64,000 nucleotides of DNA. Source: Paenibacillus aurantius (GTDB lineage: Bacteria; Bacillota; Bacilli; Paenibacillales; NBRC-103111). The notes under the pieces were generated by a model. That model was not told where the DNA came from, did not search any database, and saw only the letters and a list, made by a program, of their open reading frames with translations. Position numbers and translations under genes: made by a program. The stretch spans positions 3,506,001-3,570,000 of the forward strand of contig NZ_CP130318.1 of the NCBI RefSeq assembly GCF_032268605.1, given 5' to 3'. Within the stretch, counting starts at the first letter, position 1; every line of letters begins with the position of its first letter. Below, in pieces: positions 16,668 to 26,538 of the stretch.

Positions 16668-17326
16668 GACGTCCACTTCCTTTTGGGTTTGTAGCCGGCG
16701 TTATCGAGAAAATCGCGGACGGTTTCTCCGGGGAGCGGAGTGAGCGGTATGCCGCAGCCTTTGGCCGTCAAGAGCATGCGGCAGGCCATTTCCAGCGTCT
16801 GCAGAGCCATTCTTGCTTCCGGAATGCTCGAATCATAGACGAGCACCCCGTGATTCTCCAGCAGAAGGATATCCGCTTCCCGCGCCATTTCCCGAACGGC
16901 TTCACCCAAAGCTTCGGAGCCGGGATGATGATACGCTACCCTCGCGGTTTTCTCGAGATAATACATGGTTTCCACGAACAGATCCGACGGGACTTGGGCC
17001 GCCGAACAGGCGAACAGCGTACTGTAAAAAGGGGAGGCATGAAGCACGGCATGAATGTCCGGCCGCGCTTCATAAACCGCCCTGTGCATCGGCTGCTCCT
17101 TAGAAGGCTTACGGGCGCCGGGGAGAGTCGCCCCCCCGTGGAAGGAGCACTCGACAAGATCGTCCTCCCCCAGCTCGCCGAGAAAGGTGCCGCTTGCCGA
17201 AATGACGTACCGGTCTTCCCCTGTCCGGGCGCTGATGTTCCCCGCGTTTCCCCACGCCAGCTCATGGTCCATCATATAGCGGCCGACTTCCCTCAGCTGC
17301 CGGACGGCCTCTTCCTTCTTCAGCAT
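16664..17326 (-). CDS. Class II aldolase/adducin family protein (OtnC-like)
   Basis: 220 residues. GNAGNISAR near residue 24, the His pair in HAVLHASPFYS near 95, and LENHGVLVY near 155 give the zinc site and phosphate-binding loop of the FucA/AraD/OtnC fold. With a DUF1537 kinase coupled by a 4-base overlap, 3-oxo-tetronate 4-phosphate decarboxylase is the most likely role; an aldolase for a short sugar phosphate is possible. The dehydrogenase and hydroxypyruvate-isomerase-like partners that usually complete the tetronate pathway are absent from the window. Confidence 0.85.
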   Translation of the reverse strand: MLKKEEAVRQLREVGRYMMDHELAWGNAGNISARTGEDRYVISASGTFLGELGEDDLVECSFHGGATLPGARKPSKEQPMHRAVYEARPDIHAVLHASPFYSTLFACSAAQVPSDLFVETMYYLEKTARVAYHHPGSEALGEAVREMAREADILLLENHGVLVYDSSIPEARMALQTLEMACRMLLTAKGCGIPLTPLPGETVRDFLDNAGYKPKRKWTS

Positions 17327-17354
17327 AGGATCTTCCTCCTTCCTGATCTCTCTC

Positions 17355-19790
17355 TTACCACTCCAGCAGATTGGTTTCCGTTACGGTGAGGCCAAGATTC
17401 TTAGGAATGCGGAAGGTCTTGATTTCGCAAGGTCCGAAGTCCGCTTCGATCGTCCGGTTCCACTTGGGAAGGCGAATGACGGCTTTCGTCGCGATCTTGC
17501 TTGTCTCGTAGCAGCGAAGAATGAGGTCATCATTGTCCTCGGCCTGCTTAAGCGCGCTCATGATGATGTTGTCTTGGTCGATGGACAGGAAAGAGTCCGT
17601 TTGCGGCAGCTCACCTTCATGATAAGTCTCGATAATGACCGTCGGACGCTGATTCAGCTCCGCCGCCCGTTTCACGGTCCCTGCCGTTTCCCAGCCGCCT
17701 TCATGCGGAAAAAGGGAATAGTTCAAATGCTGGATGCCTTGGTCAATGAAGGAATAGTGACCGTCCGGGTCCGGAACCAGCGGATCGTGATGCGCATAAA
17801 TAGGGCTTCTTAGCACCGTCAGAGCGAGCTCCTTGTTGTGGATGCTGTAGCTGTATTTCGAATCGTTCATGAGGCTCAAGCCGTACACGGTGCCGCCTTC
17901 CCGGACAATCCCGGAATAATCGACCCAGGTTTGGCCCGGCTCTTCTTCCCCATTATGTTCGCGCTCGATATAACCGAACGGCTGCTCGTAGGACTGTCTG
18001 GTGAAGATCAGGTTAACCGGGAATACCAGCTTGAGCATCTTGAACTGTTCCCGCCAGTCGACGACGGCCTTCACGTCGATCTGGTCGAGCTCGCGGTACA
18101 TCGTGAAGTCCTGAACGAGCCGGGACCGGCCGTATTCGCTCGTAACGCGGATGACGGATTTCACCGGACCATGCTCAACCAGCTTCACGCTGGTTGCCGT
18201 AAAGGCCCCGATAACGTTATTGAAATGGAACACGTTGTGGCTCCACGTATCCGTCTTGTCCTCGATGACGACCGGCTTGGCGCCGTCCCCGCGGAGCACC
18301 TCCGTGTTCACCTTCTTGTCGAACAGAGAGGAGATCCACCCTGTCTTCGGATCAAACTCAAGGCGGAACCGTTCGTTCTCCATCGAATAATCGTTGGCCT
18401 TGATGGCCGTGGCGGAAGGCTTCGTAGCCGCTGGATTTAAGGTCATCTTGTACACCCGGTACCCTAGGGGAGGCAGATCCGCCAGGAAGCTTACGCGGTA
18501 TCGTCCATTGGACGTGGCAACGGGCTGGACGCGCTGGAAGGGGATAGCACGGCCTTCTTCGTCGACCAGCACATGCTCTTCCTTCAATCCGCCTACCTCC
18601 ACCTCTACGTTGACCCGGCTTTGCCAGGAATGCGGGTTGAACACCACGAACGGCTTCATGCCCTCTTCCTGCTCAATTCCGATGTTCCACGAGAGGGACT
18701 GAACGGCGTAATTCAAGCCGCGGGACGCAATCGCCATCGCCTCGCCGTATTCATTGCGGGCATCCTCATATGCGGACTCAATGCTCGTTCCCGCCAGAAT
18801 GTCATGGAACTGGTTGAACAGAATGTTCTTCCACGCCCGCCCGAAATCAACCGGATACGGCTGACCCGTGGTCCACTGGGCGACCGAGGAATATTTCTCG
18901 GCGGCGATCATGAGGTTCTCGGATTTGCGGTTCCACTGCTTTACCCCGGAGTGTGCCGCATAACAGCCGCTCGCGTGATGCTGCAGGTCGTCATGCACGA
19001 CCGGGAACGGCAATTCGCGGCCTTCCACTTCCTCGAAGAACTGATTAGGCTGGGAGAAGACCAGTTCCGGCAGATCCGGATCGTTCTGCATCCGCCGGAT
19101 GCTCTCCAGGTTCTCCTTCGTGGGCCCGCCGCCATGGTTGCCGACGCCATAGAAACACATCAGCTCGTCGAACGGCGCCTTCAGCTCGGTTGCGCAGCGG
19201 CGGACATGCTTCTCAAGATCCTTGCCCCATGTGCAGTACTCGAATAGGATCCGGAACGTAAGGACGCGGGAGCCGTCGTCGGATTCCCATTGGAACAGGC
19301 GGCCGGGCAGCCCTTTTTCATTCGGCATGGGACGCATCATTACGTAGTAATCCATTCCGCTCTTCTTCAGGATCTGCGGCATCATGCCAAAATGCCCGAA
19401 GCTGTCTACGTTGTACCCGACCTTAGCCGTGACTCCGAACTTCTCCTTGAAATAACGCTGCCCGTACAGGCCCTGGCGAACGAACGACTCCCCGCTCGGC
19501 AGATTGCAATCCGGCTGGATCCACCAACCCCCGACGATCTGCCAGCGGCCTTCGGCAATGCGCTCCTTGATCTCCTGGAACATGGCTGGGTCATTGTTCT
19601 CCACCCATTCGTAGCTCGCGGCCGAGCTCGAAGTGAAAAGGAAATCGTCACATTCCTTCATGCGGTCCAGCGCCGAACGGAAGGTCGCCTTCGTTTCCTG
19701 AAAGCCTTCCTGCCAGGGCCACAACCAGACGGGATCGAGGTGGGCGTTCCCGATCATGTGAAGCTTCGGTTTGTTGTTCTTTTGCGGCAT
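17355..19790 (-). CDS. GH38 alpha-mannosidase (1)
   Basis: 811 residues. The zinc-binding start HMIGNAHLDPVWLWPW and the nucleophile motif GYNVDSFGHFGMMPQIL near residue 105 define the GH38 catalytic domain, followed by the helical middle domain (FHDILAGTSIESAYEDA) and a long beta-sandwich C-terminal part. It cleaves alpha-linked mannose with retention. There is no signal peptide, so it works in the cytoplasm on imported material. The start at 19790 has GAGGAG 9 bases upstream; the longer frame overlaps the MBL gene. It differs clearly from the second GH38 at 23.7-26.5 kb, so the two probably cut different linkages. Confidence 0.9.
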   Translation of the reverse strand: MPQKNNKPKLHMIGNAHLDPVWLWPWQEGFQETKATFRSALDRMKECDDFLFTSSSAASYEWVENNDPAMFQEIKERIAEGRWQIVGGWWIQPDCNLPSGESFVRQGLYGQRYFKEKFGVTAKVGYNVDSFGHFGMMPQILKKSGMDYYVMMRPMPNEKGLPGRLFQWESDDGSRVLTFRILFEYCTWGKDLEKHVRRCATELKAPFDELMCFYGVGNHGGGPTKENLESIRRMQNDPDLPELVFSQPNQFFEEVEGRELPFPVVHDDLQHHASGCYAAHSGVKQWNRKSENLMIAAEKYSSVAQWTTGQPYPVDFGRAWKNILFNQFHDILAGTSIESAYEDARNEYGEAMAIASRGLNYAVQSLSWNIGIEQEEGMKPFVVFNPHSWQSRVNVEVEVGGLKEEHVLVDEEGRAIPFQRVQPVATSNGRYRVSFLADLPPLGYRVYKMTLNPAATKPSATAIKANDYSMENERFRLEFDPKTGWISSLFDKKVNTEVLRGDGAKPVVIEDKTDTWSHNVFHFNNVIGAFTATSVKLVEHGPVKSVIRVTSEYGRSRLVQDFTMYRELDQIDVKAVVDWREQFKMLKLVFPVNLIFTRQSYEQPFGYIEREHNGEEEPGQTWVDYSGIVREGGTVYGLSLMNDSKYSYSIHNKELALTVLRSPIYAHHDPLVPDPDGHYSFIDQGIQHLNYSLFPHEGGWETAGTVKRAAELNQRPTVIIETYHEGELPQTDSFLSIDQDNIIMSALKQAEDNDDLILRCYETSKIATKAVIRLPKWNRTIEADFGPCEIKTFRIPKNLGLTVTETNLLEW

Positions 19791-19840
19791 GGTGGTGCTC
19801 CTCTCGAATCGATTGGTTATCTCTTTCTTCGTTTGATACG

Positions 19841-20566
19841 TCAGTAGCGGAACTTCAAGTGAAAGGACTTGAACCAAGGGTTGAAATACACCCCGAGCTG
19901 CTGGCGGGCCTCCTCCACCTTCGTTTTCGCGTCGAATACAAGGGTCGGCGGGATGTGACCGGTTGTCATCACGTCAAAATCCAACGTCAGCAAATGATCG
20001 AGCGACCGCTCCCAATCCTCAAGGGAGGAGCCGATCCGGGGATGGTACCCTCCCCAGAGGGTGTCCCCTGCTATCAGCAGTTTCATCCCGCCTACCTCCA
20101 GCCAAAAGGAGACGCAGCCCGGCGTATGACCCGGCGTATGATGGACGTGGATCTCATAGCCTCCGACCTCCAGCCGGTCGCCGTGCTCCAGCTTCACATC
20201 CGCTTTGACGGCCGGGAAGGTCTCATCGTACAAGAAAGCCGCCGTGCGAACCGGGTCTCCTTGCTCCACGGCATCGGCCGCGGCTTCATGAATGTAAAGC
20301 TTAGCGTCGCTCTCCTCTTTCAGCAGGGCCATGGCGGATAGATGATCCCAATGCGAATGGGTGGCAAGCACCCGGCGGATGTCGCCGGGCCGGTAGCCGA
20401 GCTCCTCCAAATTCTCTTTAAGCGCCGGATATCCCTTCGTGCTGCCGCAATCAATTAGCGTAGGGTCCTCTCCCGCTATAAAATAGGCGCTGGCATCCCA
20501 AGGATGGGACAGCTTGTCGCCCGAGATGACATAGAACCGGTCAAACAGCTTAACCGGCTTCCCCAT
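19841..20566 (-). CDS. MBL-fold metallohydrolase
   Basis: 241 residues with the metallo-beta-lactamase signature THSHWDHLSA near residue 70, HHTPGHTPGC near 137, AGDTLWGG near 166 and a final TGHIPP. These bind two metal ions. The family hydrolyses thioesters, lactones, phosphodiesters and more. Inside a sugar-acid locus a lactonase role is plausible but unproved. It is preceded 51 bp upstream by the class II fructose-bisphosphate-type aldolase gene. Confidence 0.82.
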   Translation of the reverse strand: MGKPVKLFDRFYVISGDKLSHPWDASAYFIAGEDPTLIDCGSTKGYPALKENLEELGYRPGDIRRVLATHSHWDHLSAMALLKEESDAKLYIHEAAADAVEQGDPVRTAAFLYDETFPAVKADVKLEHGDRLEVGGYEIHVHHTPGHTPGCVSFWLEVGGMKLLIAGDTLWGGYHPRIGSSLEDWERSLDHLLTLDFDVMTTGHIPPTLVFDAKTKVEEARQQLGVYFNPWFKSFHLKFRY

Positions 20567-20617
20567 GTTCCATCAACTCCTGCTTTCTTTGGTTAGATAA
20601 CTTCAAGACCGGTCGAT

Positions 20618-21538
20618 TTAGAAATCGAAGCGGTCCGCCATGTTCTTGCTTCCCAAAAAGTTCGTGATTTTGTCCAGAACCGTCGCTTCGACGGCGGCAC
20701 GGCCCTTCTCCAGCTGGTCGGCCGGCAGGTTCCGGCATTCTTCGTTCGTCATCCGTTCCTCCCGTCCAAGGGAACCGAGAAAGGCAAGCTCCAAGTCTGT
20801 CGCAATGTTCACCTTGCTTACGCCGCCGCCCGGCAGCCGGATCGCCTTCGCCATCATGTCGGCCGGAACCCCGGATCCCCCATGCAGAACCAAATGAACC
20901 GGGGTGAGGGACCGGATCGCCTGCAGCCGTTCATAGTCGATTTTGGGCTGCTTCACCATGTAGACTCCATGCGCGGTCCCGCAGGATACGGCCAGGGCAT
21001 CTACGTTCGTTTCCCTTACGAATTGCTCGGCTTCCTTCGGATCCGTATACAATTCCTCGTCTTTGTCCGTCTCCACGAAATCCGTCGTTCCGATCATGCC
21101 TAATTCCGCTTCGACGGAAACTCCCTTGGAGTGGGCGTAATCCGCTGCTTCCTTGGAATCGGCAATATTCGCCGCAAGCTCCTTCTCGGATGCATCGATC
21201 ATAACGGAGGTGAAGCCAGCCTCGATAGCGTCGCGGATGACGGCCATGTCCTTCGTGTGGTCGAGATGAAGGACAACCGGAACCGTGATGTTCTCGGCTT
21301 CTATGCGGCTGTAGAACTCATCGGCAAACTCCTTCGGGGTAATGCCGTACCGAACCAGCTCCTTGCTGGAGATCTGAACGATCAGGGGAGAGTTCGCTTT
21401 CTGGCCGGCCCGCAGGACAGCCGCAATCATAGGGGTATAACGGGGAGAAAAGGAACCGAGGGCGTATCCCTCCTTCTCGGCCTGTTCCAACCCTTTCTTG
21501 AGGGTTATGACGTTGGCGGGTTTATTCTGCAATTTCAT
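20618..21538 (-). CDS. Class II fructose/tagatose-bisphosphate-type aldolase
   Basis: 306 residues of the FbaA/GatY/KbaY family. Catalytic Asp and zinc His in LHLDHTKDM near residue 80, the AELG motif, zinc His in CGTAHGVY and LHGGSGVP, and KVNIATDLELAF are all present. It cleaves a ketose 1-phosphate or 1,6-bisphosphate into dihydroxyacetone phosphate and an aldehyde. Next to the FGGY kinase gene (14-23 bp apart) it probably acts on that kinase's product, not on glycolytic fructose bisphosphate. ATG at 21538 has AAGGAG 8 bases upstream; the earlier GTG is too close. Confidence 0.88.
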   Translation of the reverse strand: MKLQNKPANVITLKKGLEQAEKEGYALGSFSPRYTPMIAAVLRAGQKANSPLIVQISSKELVRYGITPKEFADEFYSRIEAENITVPVVLHLDHTKDMAVIRDAIEAGFTSVMIDASEKELAANIADSKEAADYAHSKGVSVEAELGMIGTTDFVETDKDEELYTDPKEAEQFVRETNVDALAVSCGTAHGVYMVKQPKIDYERLQAIRSLTPVHLVLHGGSGVPADMMAKAIRLPGGGVSKVNIATDLELAFLGSLGREERMTNEECRNLPADQLEKGRAAVEATVLDKITNFLGSKNMADRFDF

Positions 21539-21561
21539 GCCGATCACTCCTTAAAGCTAGG

Positions 21562-23055
21562 TTAGTAAGTATGATAAAACTGACGAAGAGCCGGTTGCAG
21601 GGCTAGATACCCTTTTTCGTATAAGTCCAAATATTGCTTGTGCCTTTCGGGATCCGCCTTGTAACGGGTGAAGGCTTCCGGCTTCACAGCCGCTGCCGCT
21701 TCCCTCTCATCGGAATAGATTCCGCAGCCCGCCGCGGCGGTCAGCGAGGCTCCCAGCAGAGTGGCCTCCTCGATAGCGGGAACCTCCATGAGGCAGCCGG
21801 TCACATCGGCCTTGATCTGCATCCATCTCCGGTTTCGGGTTCCGCCTCCGACGGTTGTCATCCTTGTAAAGGGCGGGCAGCCGGTCTTTTCGGCCGACCG
21901 GCGGATGGCCTCCAGCTCATAAGCCGTTCCTTCCAGCGCGGCTTGGAGCAGATCCGCCTTTCCGTGGGCTTTCGTCAGCCCCACGAACGCCGCTCTTGCA
22001 CCCGCGTCCGGCCAGGGGGCGCCGCTTCCCGACAAATAGGGGAAATACAGAATGCCGGTCGGCTCCTTCCTTCCGCTCTCCAGCAGACCCATCAGCTCTT
22101 GGTAAGAGAGGCCGTCATCCCCCAGCAGCCCCCTTAGCCATTCGACCGAGCCTCCGGACGCCGAGATTCCGCCCATCCAGAACCGCTGCCCCTGAACCGC
22201 GTGAAGGCCGTAGGAGAGGCCCGAATCATATTCCCGCTGGGAAAGCTCCGAATCCGGAAGAATGCCGACGAGCGTTTCCGCCGTACCGGCGGAGACATAC
22301 ATGTCGCCCTCCCGAACCGCACCGACCGCGAGAGCCGCACATACGTGATCGTGGCCGGCTATCGCTACAGGCGTCCCAGGAGGGAGCCCCGTTTCGGCCG
22401 ATGCTCCGGAATGCACGCATCCCAGCCGGCTTCCGGCAGGAAGCGCCGCTGGAAAGAGGTCCGGATTCAGCCCGAAATGGCAAATCCAGGAGGAATCCCA
22501 TTCCCGCTTGTTGATATCGAAAGCGAAGGTGCGGCCCGCGAGCGAATAATCCGTCGCCATCGTTCCCGTCAGCCGGAAAGCGGCATAGTCGGAGGCGGAG
22601 AGCCAGACGGCATGATTCAGAATGTCCGGATCCTGCTCCTTCAGCCAAAGCAGCTTAGCCAGGCCGTTTTTGTAGCTGCTGCGGAGGCCGGTGATTCGGA
22701 AACGCTCGTACGGGTCGGCTTCCTTCCCGATCCGCTCCGCCTGATCCATGGAGCGGGAATCGAACCAGGGAAGAAACGCCGTCTTGGCTGTCCCGGTCCG
22801 GGAATCGACGAGAAGCCCGCTTTCCGCCATAGAAGCGATCCCGATGGACTGAACGTCCTGGGTTCCCTCCCTCAGCACCTCACGGATGCAGGCGGCTGCG
22901 GTCTCCCATAATTCGCCGGGATCATAGAAATAACGGCCGAGGCCATCCTGCCGGGTACGCGTGGGCCGGGAGGCTATACGAACCGCCTTGCCGTCCTCCC
23001 GGAACACCCCCGCTTTGCAGTGGGTGGTTCCGATATCGATCCCGAGCAGGCTCAT
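21562..23055 (-). CDS. FGGY family carbohydrate kinase
   Basis: 497 residues with the two-domain FGGY layout: GIDIGTTHCKAGVF at the N terminus (phosphate 1), IAGHDHVCAALAVGA with catalytic Asp near 240, AGTAETLVG, and the adenosine loop TVGGGTRNRRWMQIKAD near 405. Substrates are typically pentuloses, hexuloses or polyols; the exact one is not readable. ATG overlaps the racemase-like gene's stop (ATGA). Together with the neighbouring class II aldolase it forms a phosphorylate-then-cleave module. Confidence 0.9.
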   Translation of the reverse strand: MSLLGIDIGTTHCKAGVFREDGKAVRIASRPTRTRQDGLGRYFYDPGELWETAAACIREVLREGTQDVQSIGIASMAESGLLVDSRTGTAKTAFLPWFDSRSMDQAERIGKEADPYERFRITGLRSSYKNGLAKLLWLKEQDPDILNHAVWLSASDYAAFRLTGTMATDYSLAGRTFAFDINKREWDSSWICHFGLNPDLFPAALPAGSRLGCVHSGASAETGLPPGTPVAIAGHDHVCAALAVGAVREGDMYVSAGTAETLVGILPDSELSQREYDSGLSYGLHAVQGQRFWMGGISASGGSVEWLRGLLGDDGLSYQELMGLLESGRKEPTGILYFPYLSGSGAPWPDAGARAAFVGLTKAHGKADLLQAALEGTAYELEAIRRSAEKTGCPPFTRMTTVGGGTRNRRWMQIKADVTGCLMEVPAIEEATLLGASLTAAAGCGIYSDEREAAAAVKPEAFTRYKADPERHKQYLDLYEKGYLALQPALRQFYHTY

Positions 23056-23717
23056 CGTACCGTCTTCTCCAACACCTGTTTGACTCTTTCCATTCCGGAG
23101 CGGGGACTGCTGAGAAACCGGGACCGGTCCTTCTCCGGCAGCTTCGATAGAACGCGGGCCATGGAAGCCTGGGCCAGCACGACCACGTCCGTATCGGCAG
23201 CCAGCTTAGCCAGGACGGCGGCCAGCTCCTCGTCATGTCCTTCCTTGTCCCCTTCCATAAGCTTGCGGTAGGCCGTTTCCGCCACAACGGGGACGAGCAC
23301 GACCGGCTTGCCGGCTTCCTCCCCTTTGGCCTTGATCAGAGCCGTGGTCGGGGCAAGCGTCGTCGGCAAGGTAGCCGCCACCCCTACCCGGGTTCCCCGG
23401 CTGACCGCTTCCTCCGCCATGGCCTCGTCGATCCTCAGGACGGGAGCCTTCGAGCTCTTTGCCGCCCGGGCGGCAAGCTCTCCGACGGACGAGCAGGCGC
23501 TGAGAATGACATCGGCTCCGGCTTGTTCGGCAAATCGGGCGTAATGCAGCCAGCGTTCCGCTACATCTTCGACTTGGCCGCCATTAGCCGAGAGCTCCGG
23601 CAGGATGGAGTCGTCGACGAAGTTGATCACCTGAACGTCGCCGATCACCTCCGCCGCGAGGGTCTTCAAGGAATCCACCGTTACCGGTGTAGTATGAATG
23701 ATAGCGAGCTTGGGCAT
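23052..23717 (-). CDS. Asp/Glu racemase superfamily protein with one active-site Cys
   Basis: 221 residues. The first catalytic region reads ILSACSSVGELAA with the expected Cys near residue 80, but the second, normally Gly-Cys-Thr, reads VVLAQASMARVL, with no Cys near 185. Two-base racemases need both cysteines; single-Cys members include arylmalonate decarboxylase-like and isomerase-like enzymes. It is therefore probably not an amino-acid racemase, and may act on a sugar acid or keto acid of this locus. It is coupled to the FGGY kinase by overlap and separated from the second GH38 by one base. Confidence 0.8.
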   Translation of the reverse strand: MPKLAIIHTTPVTVDSLKTLAAEVIGDVQVINFVDDSILPELSANGGQVEDVAERWLHYARFAEQAGADVILSACSSVGELAARAAKSSKAPVLRIDEAMAEEAVSRGTRVGVAATLPTTLAPTTALIKAKGEEAGKPVVLVPVVAETAYRKLMEGDKEGHDEELAAVLAKLAADTDVVVLAQASMARVLSKLPEKDRSRFLSSPRSGMERVKQVLEKTVR

Positions 23718-23718
23718 G

Positions 23719-26463
23719 CTATTCTCCGCCTTTCTGCCTAATGTCTCCGGCTGCTGCCGCCTGCTTGGGAAACAGGATCTGAACGGTTATCACCTGAGCT
23801 CCCCCGGCTTGGAGCAGGAAGCTTCCGTCATCCATCAGCTCCAGTTCCCCTTCCGGAGCCGGTTCCTCCTTCAGGTTAACCAGCCTTACCTCTTCCGGCC
23901 GTTCGGTCAAGCGGACCCGGGCCGAGGTTTCCTTCTTCGCCGTGTTCCAGAAGCGAAGAACGAGAGCATCCGAGCGCTCCGCCTTCTTGCAGGTGCTGAG
24001 GAGCAGCGTATGGTCTCCCTCGAGGGACAGAAAGCCCTCTTTCCAAGCTTTCTCTCCTTCGTGGCGGCCGGTGACCGAACCATAGAAGGGAGTCATATAC
24101 TCGTAGGCTTGTTCATAAGCTTTGGCCTCAAGCCAATCGCCTTCGTGAGGAATCAGGCTGTATTCCACGGCATGCCGTCCGGGGCACTGGGCGTCCGGTG
24201 TCGGACTTTGCGGACCGGCTCCCCCTTGGCGGACGAGCGTATCCTCACGTGACAGCCAGCCTACCGCCCGAAGCAGAGTCAGGGCTACCGTCGTGTGCCC
24301 GTCATCCAGCACTTCGAATTCGGGCAGTCCTTTGTTGGCCACCGTCAAGCCTTTGCCTACCGCGTTGACGCTAACAAAGCCCTGCTGCGGTTTTTGCGGC
24401 ACGAAAGTTTCCGGCCATCCGTGTCCCGTTTCCGCAATAGCGACCGGCCGTTCGACTACGTCGAAGTGACTTTCCGCATGGGAAACGGCTGCCGGACTAC
24501 CGAGCGGGAACAGCGCCCTCAGCCGATGGTCCTGCACCGTGTTGTCCCACTCGGTGCGGACATCGATTCGTTTGGATTCCGAAGCAAGCGTCACGTAGGT
24601 CGCAACCCGGAATGGAACGTAGTCGGCACTCCGGTTCAGACGATCGCCTGTGATGGCGCGAGGAAGCTCCCAATCGAGATCAATCCTCAAAGTCGCGCTG
24701 GCATAGCCGCTGTCAACCACCGAGACGTGAGCCCGCGCACTGCGGTCGGACCGAAGCACCATGTCATTAAGAGGGTAAGCATAGTTGTAAGTGTCGCCTG
24801 CGTCTCCCCCGTCCTCGAACACGTTCAGGCCTTCATACACACGGCCGGATGCTTTGTCGGTGACCTTAAGGCTGCCGTCCGGCTGTGCCTCCACCTTGAG
24901 GAAACGGTTTTCCAAGACTCCCGCCCCGATAAGAAGATCGGTCGTCCTCTCACTTCCTTTGAACTTGGCCGAAGGCATAATGGCATTCCAATAGGTCATC
25001 TTGTCGTCTTGGGGCTTTTCCCTTACGGCGAGGCGATAGGTCCGATAACCAAGCGGCGGCACTTCTTGGGCCGTGAACCGCACATTGGTATAGAACCATT
25101 GGTCGGTCATCGGCACCCTGCCCTCGGCATCCTCTGCCTGGAAGGGAACCTCCCTTCCTTCTTCATCGCGGAGCACGTACGTCCGCGGGTGAATGCCCCG
25201 GCTGCGGAGGAACCAGACGCAGGCGGTATCCGTTCGCGTCCAGGCAAGGGGATTGTGAACAACCACCGCTTCCTCTCCGTCCGCTAGCCCGCTCGTGTCG
25301 ATCCGGGCATTCAGGTGCTGCACGCTCTTCTCGGTAACGATTTCGGCAATCTGCTTCGACTGGTCGAACCGTGGCAGCATCTCGCGGTGCACCTGGTCGA
25401 TGCTGCAACCGCATATGCTGTCATGCGGATGATTCTGGATTAAGAGCTCCCAAGACGTCCAGAGAAGAGACGATTCATACCGCTTGCCGGCCCTCCAGGC
25501 GAGAGCCGAGAAAGGCTCGGCATACTTCTCCAGGCTGGCCTGTCCGTGGAAATTCAGCTGCTTCAGATACAGCCGCGCCGACAAAACACCCGGCAGAACA
25601 TGGGGGAGATCCTCCCCGAAGCCACGCAGTTCACCATGCCGTACCTCCAACTTGGGACCGGCCGCTTTTACGGCGTCCATAAAGGCCTTGGTCGTCCCAA
25701 ATTCGAACTGGGCATAATCGTTCAAATCCTCATTCATCTGCTTGATTAGACGCGGCATTCTCTTATCGGTCAGCCGGTGGTCTCCGCCGTAAGGCATGAG
25801 CAGATTCGATGTTGTGGCCCGTGCCGCAAAGCGTTCAAGCGAACGCCTTACGCGTCCGTAGGTTTCTTCATAAGTTTTGAGCGGGTTGTCAAAATGCAGG
25901 AAGTCGACGACGTAATACCCGTCCGGGAACCAGTAGGTCAGCACCCGGCTTCCATCAGGAGCCTGCCATAGGAACTCCTGCTTGAAGGTTTCGGCCGGCC
26001 CGCCGGTTCCTCTCCAGAGAAGAGCATTGTCGATGCCGAATCCCTGCAGGATTTGGGGCATCTGCGAAATGTGGCCGAACGTATCGGGAATATACCCGAT
26101 GTCCTGGTTGGTAAAGCCCAGCTTTTCGGCCATTTTCTCCCCGAGCCACAGATTCCGGATATGAGCCTCGGCGCTGACAAGAAACTCGTCCGGCAGAATA
26201 TACCAGGGTCCGCACTGGATGCGGTTGGAACGGATATGGCCAAGCAGCCTTTCCTGATTCTCCGGGCGGATTTCCAAATAATCCTTCAGGACGATGGTCT
26301 GCCCGTCGAGCAGGAAGCAGCGGAACTCCGGGTCAGCCTCGAGCGAATCCAACAGCTCATCGATGAGCTCAACCAGCCGGATCCGGAAATCCTGCATGGT
26401 GGCCCACCATTCGCGGTCCCAGTGGGTATGATGATAAAGAATAACGCGGTACGGTTGACTCAT
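23719..26463 (-). CDS. GH38 alpha-mannosidase (2), MngB-like
   Basis: 914 residues. LYHHTHWDREWWATMQ at the N terminus and GYIPDTFGHISQMPQIL near residue 120 give the zinc site and nucleophile of the MngB/SpGH38-type subgroup; MPYGGDHRLT follows near 225. MngB acts on 6-phospho-mannosylglycerate, while other members cut alpha-1,3 or alpha-1,6 mannose. No signal peptide, so cytoplasmic. It is the first catabolic gene after the ABC permeases, suggesting that it acts directly on the imported glycan. Confidence 0.9.
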   Translation of the reverse strand: MSQPYRVILYHHTHWDREWWATMQDFRIRLVELIDELLDSLEADPEFRCFLLDGQTIVLKDYLEIRPENQERLLGHIRSNRIQCGPWYILPDEFLVSAEAHIRNLWLGEKMAEKLGFTNQDIGYIPDTFGHISQMPQILQGFGIDNALLWRGTGGPAETFKQEFLWQAPDGSRVLTYWFPDGYYVVDFLHFDNPLKTYEETYGRVRRSLERFAARATTSNLLMPYGGDHRLTDKRMPRLIKQMNEDLNDYAQFEFGTTKAFMDAVKAAGPKLEVRHGELRGFGEDLPHVLPGVLSARLYLKQLNFHGQASLEKYAEPFSALAWRAGKRYESSLLWTSWELLIQNHPHDSICGCSIDQVHREMLPRFDQSKQIAEIVTEKSVQHLNARIDTSGLADGEEAVVVHNPLAWTRTDTACVWFLRSRGIHPRTYVLRDEEGREVPFQAEDAEGRVPMTDQWFYTNVRFTAQEVPPLGYRTYRLAVREKPQDDKMTYWNAIMPSAKFKGSERTTDLLIGAGVLENRFLKVEAQPDGSLKVTDKASGRVYEGLNVFEDGGDAGDTYNYAYPLNDMVLRSDRSARAHVSVVDSGYASATLRIDLDWELPRAITGDRLNRSADYVPFRVATYVTLASESKRIDVRTEWDNTVQDHRLRALFPLGSPAAVSHAESHFDVVERPVAIAETGHGWPETFVPQKPQQGFVSVNAVGKGLTVANKGLPEFEVLDDGHTTVALTLLRAVGWLSREDTLVRQGGAGPQSPTPDAQCPGRHAVEYSLIPHEGDWLEAKAYEQAYEYMTPFYGSVTGRHEGEKAWKEGFLSLEGDHTLLLSTCKKAERSDALVLRFWNTAKKETSARVRLTERPEEVRLVNLKEEPAPEGELELMDDGSFLLQAGGAQVITVQILFPKQAAAAGDIRQKGGE

Positions 26464-26538
26464 GAGGCTTGCACTCCCAGGTGGGGTCTCTTTTCAGGAC
26501 CTTTTTATATGGTTTGAACACCGGCTGAAGAACCGGGA

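Noticed and set aside
24295-25287. A 330-codon plus-strand ORF opposite the second GH38 gene
   Set aside because: Antisense to a clear GH38 gene, no family resemblance and no ribosome site.
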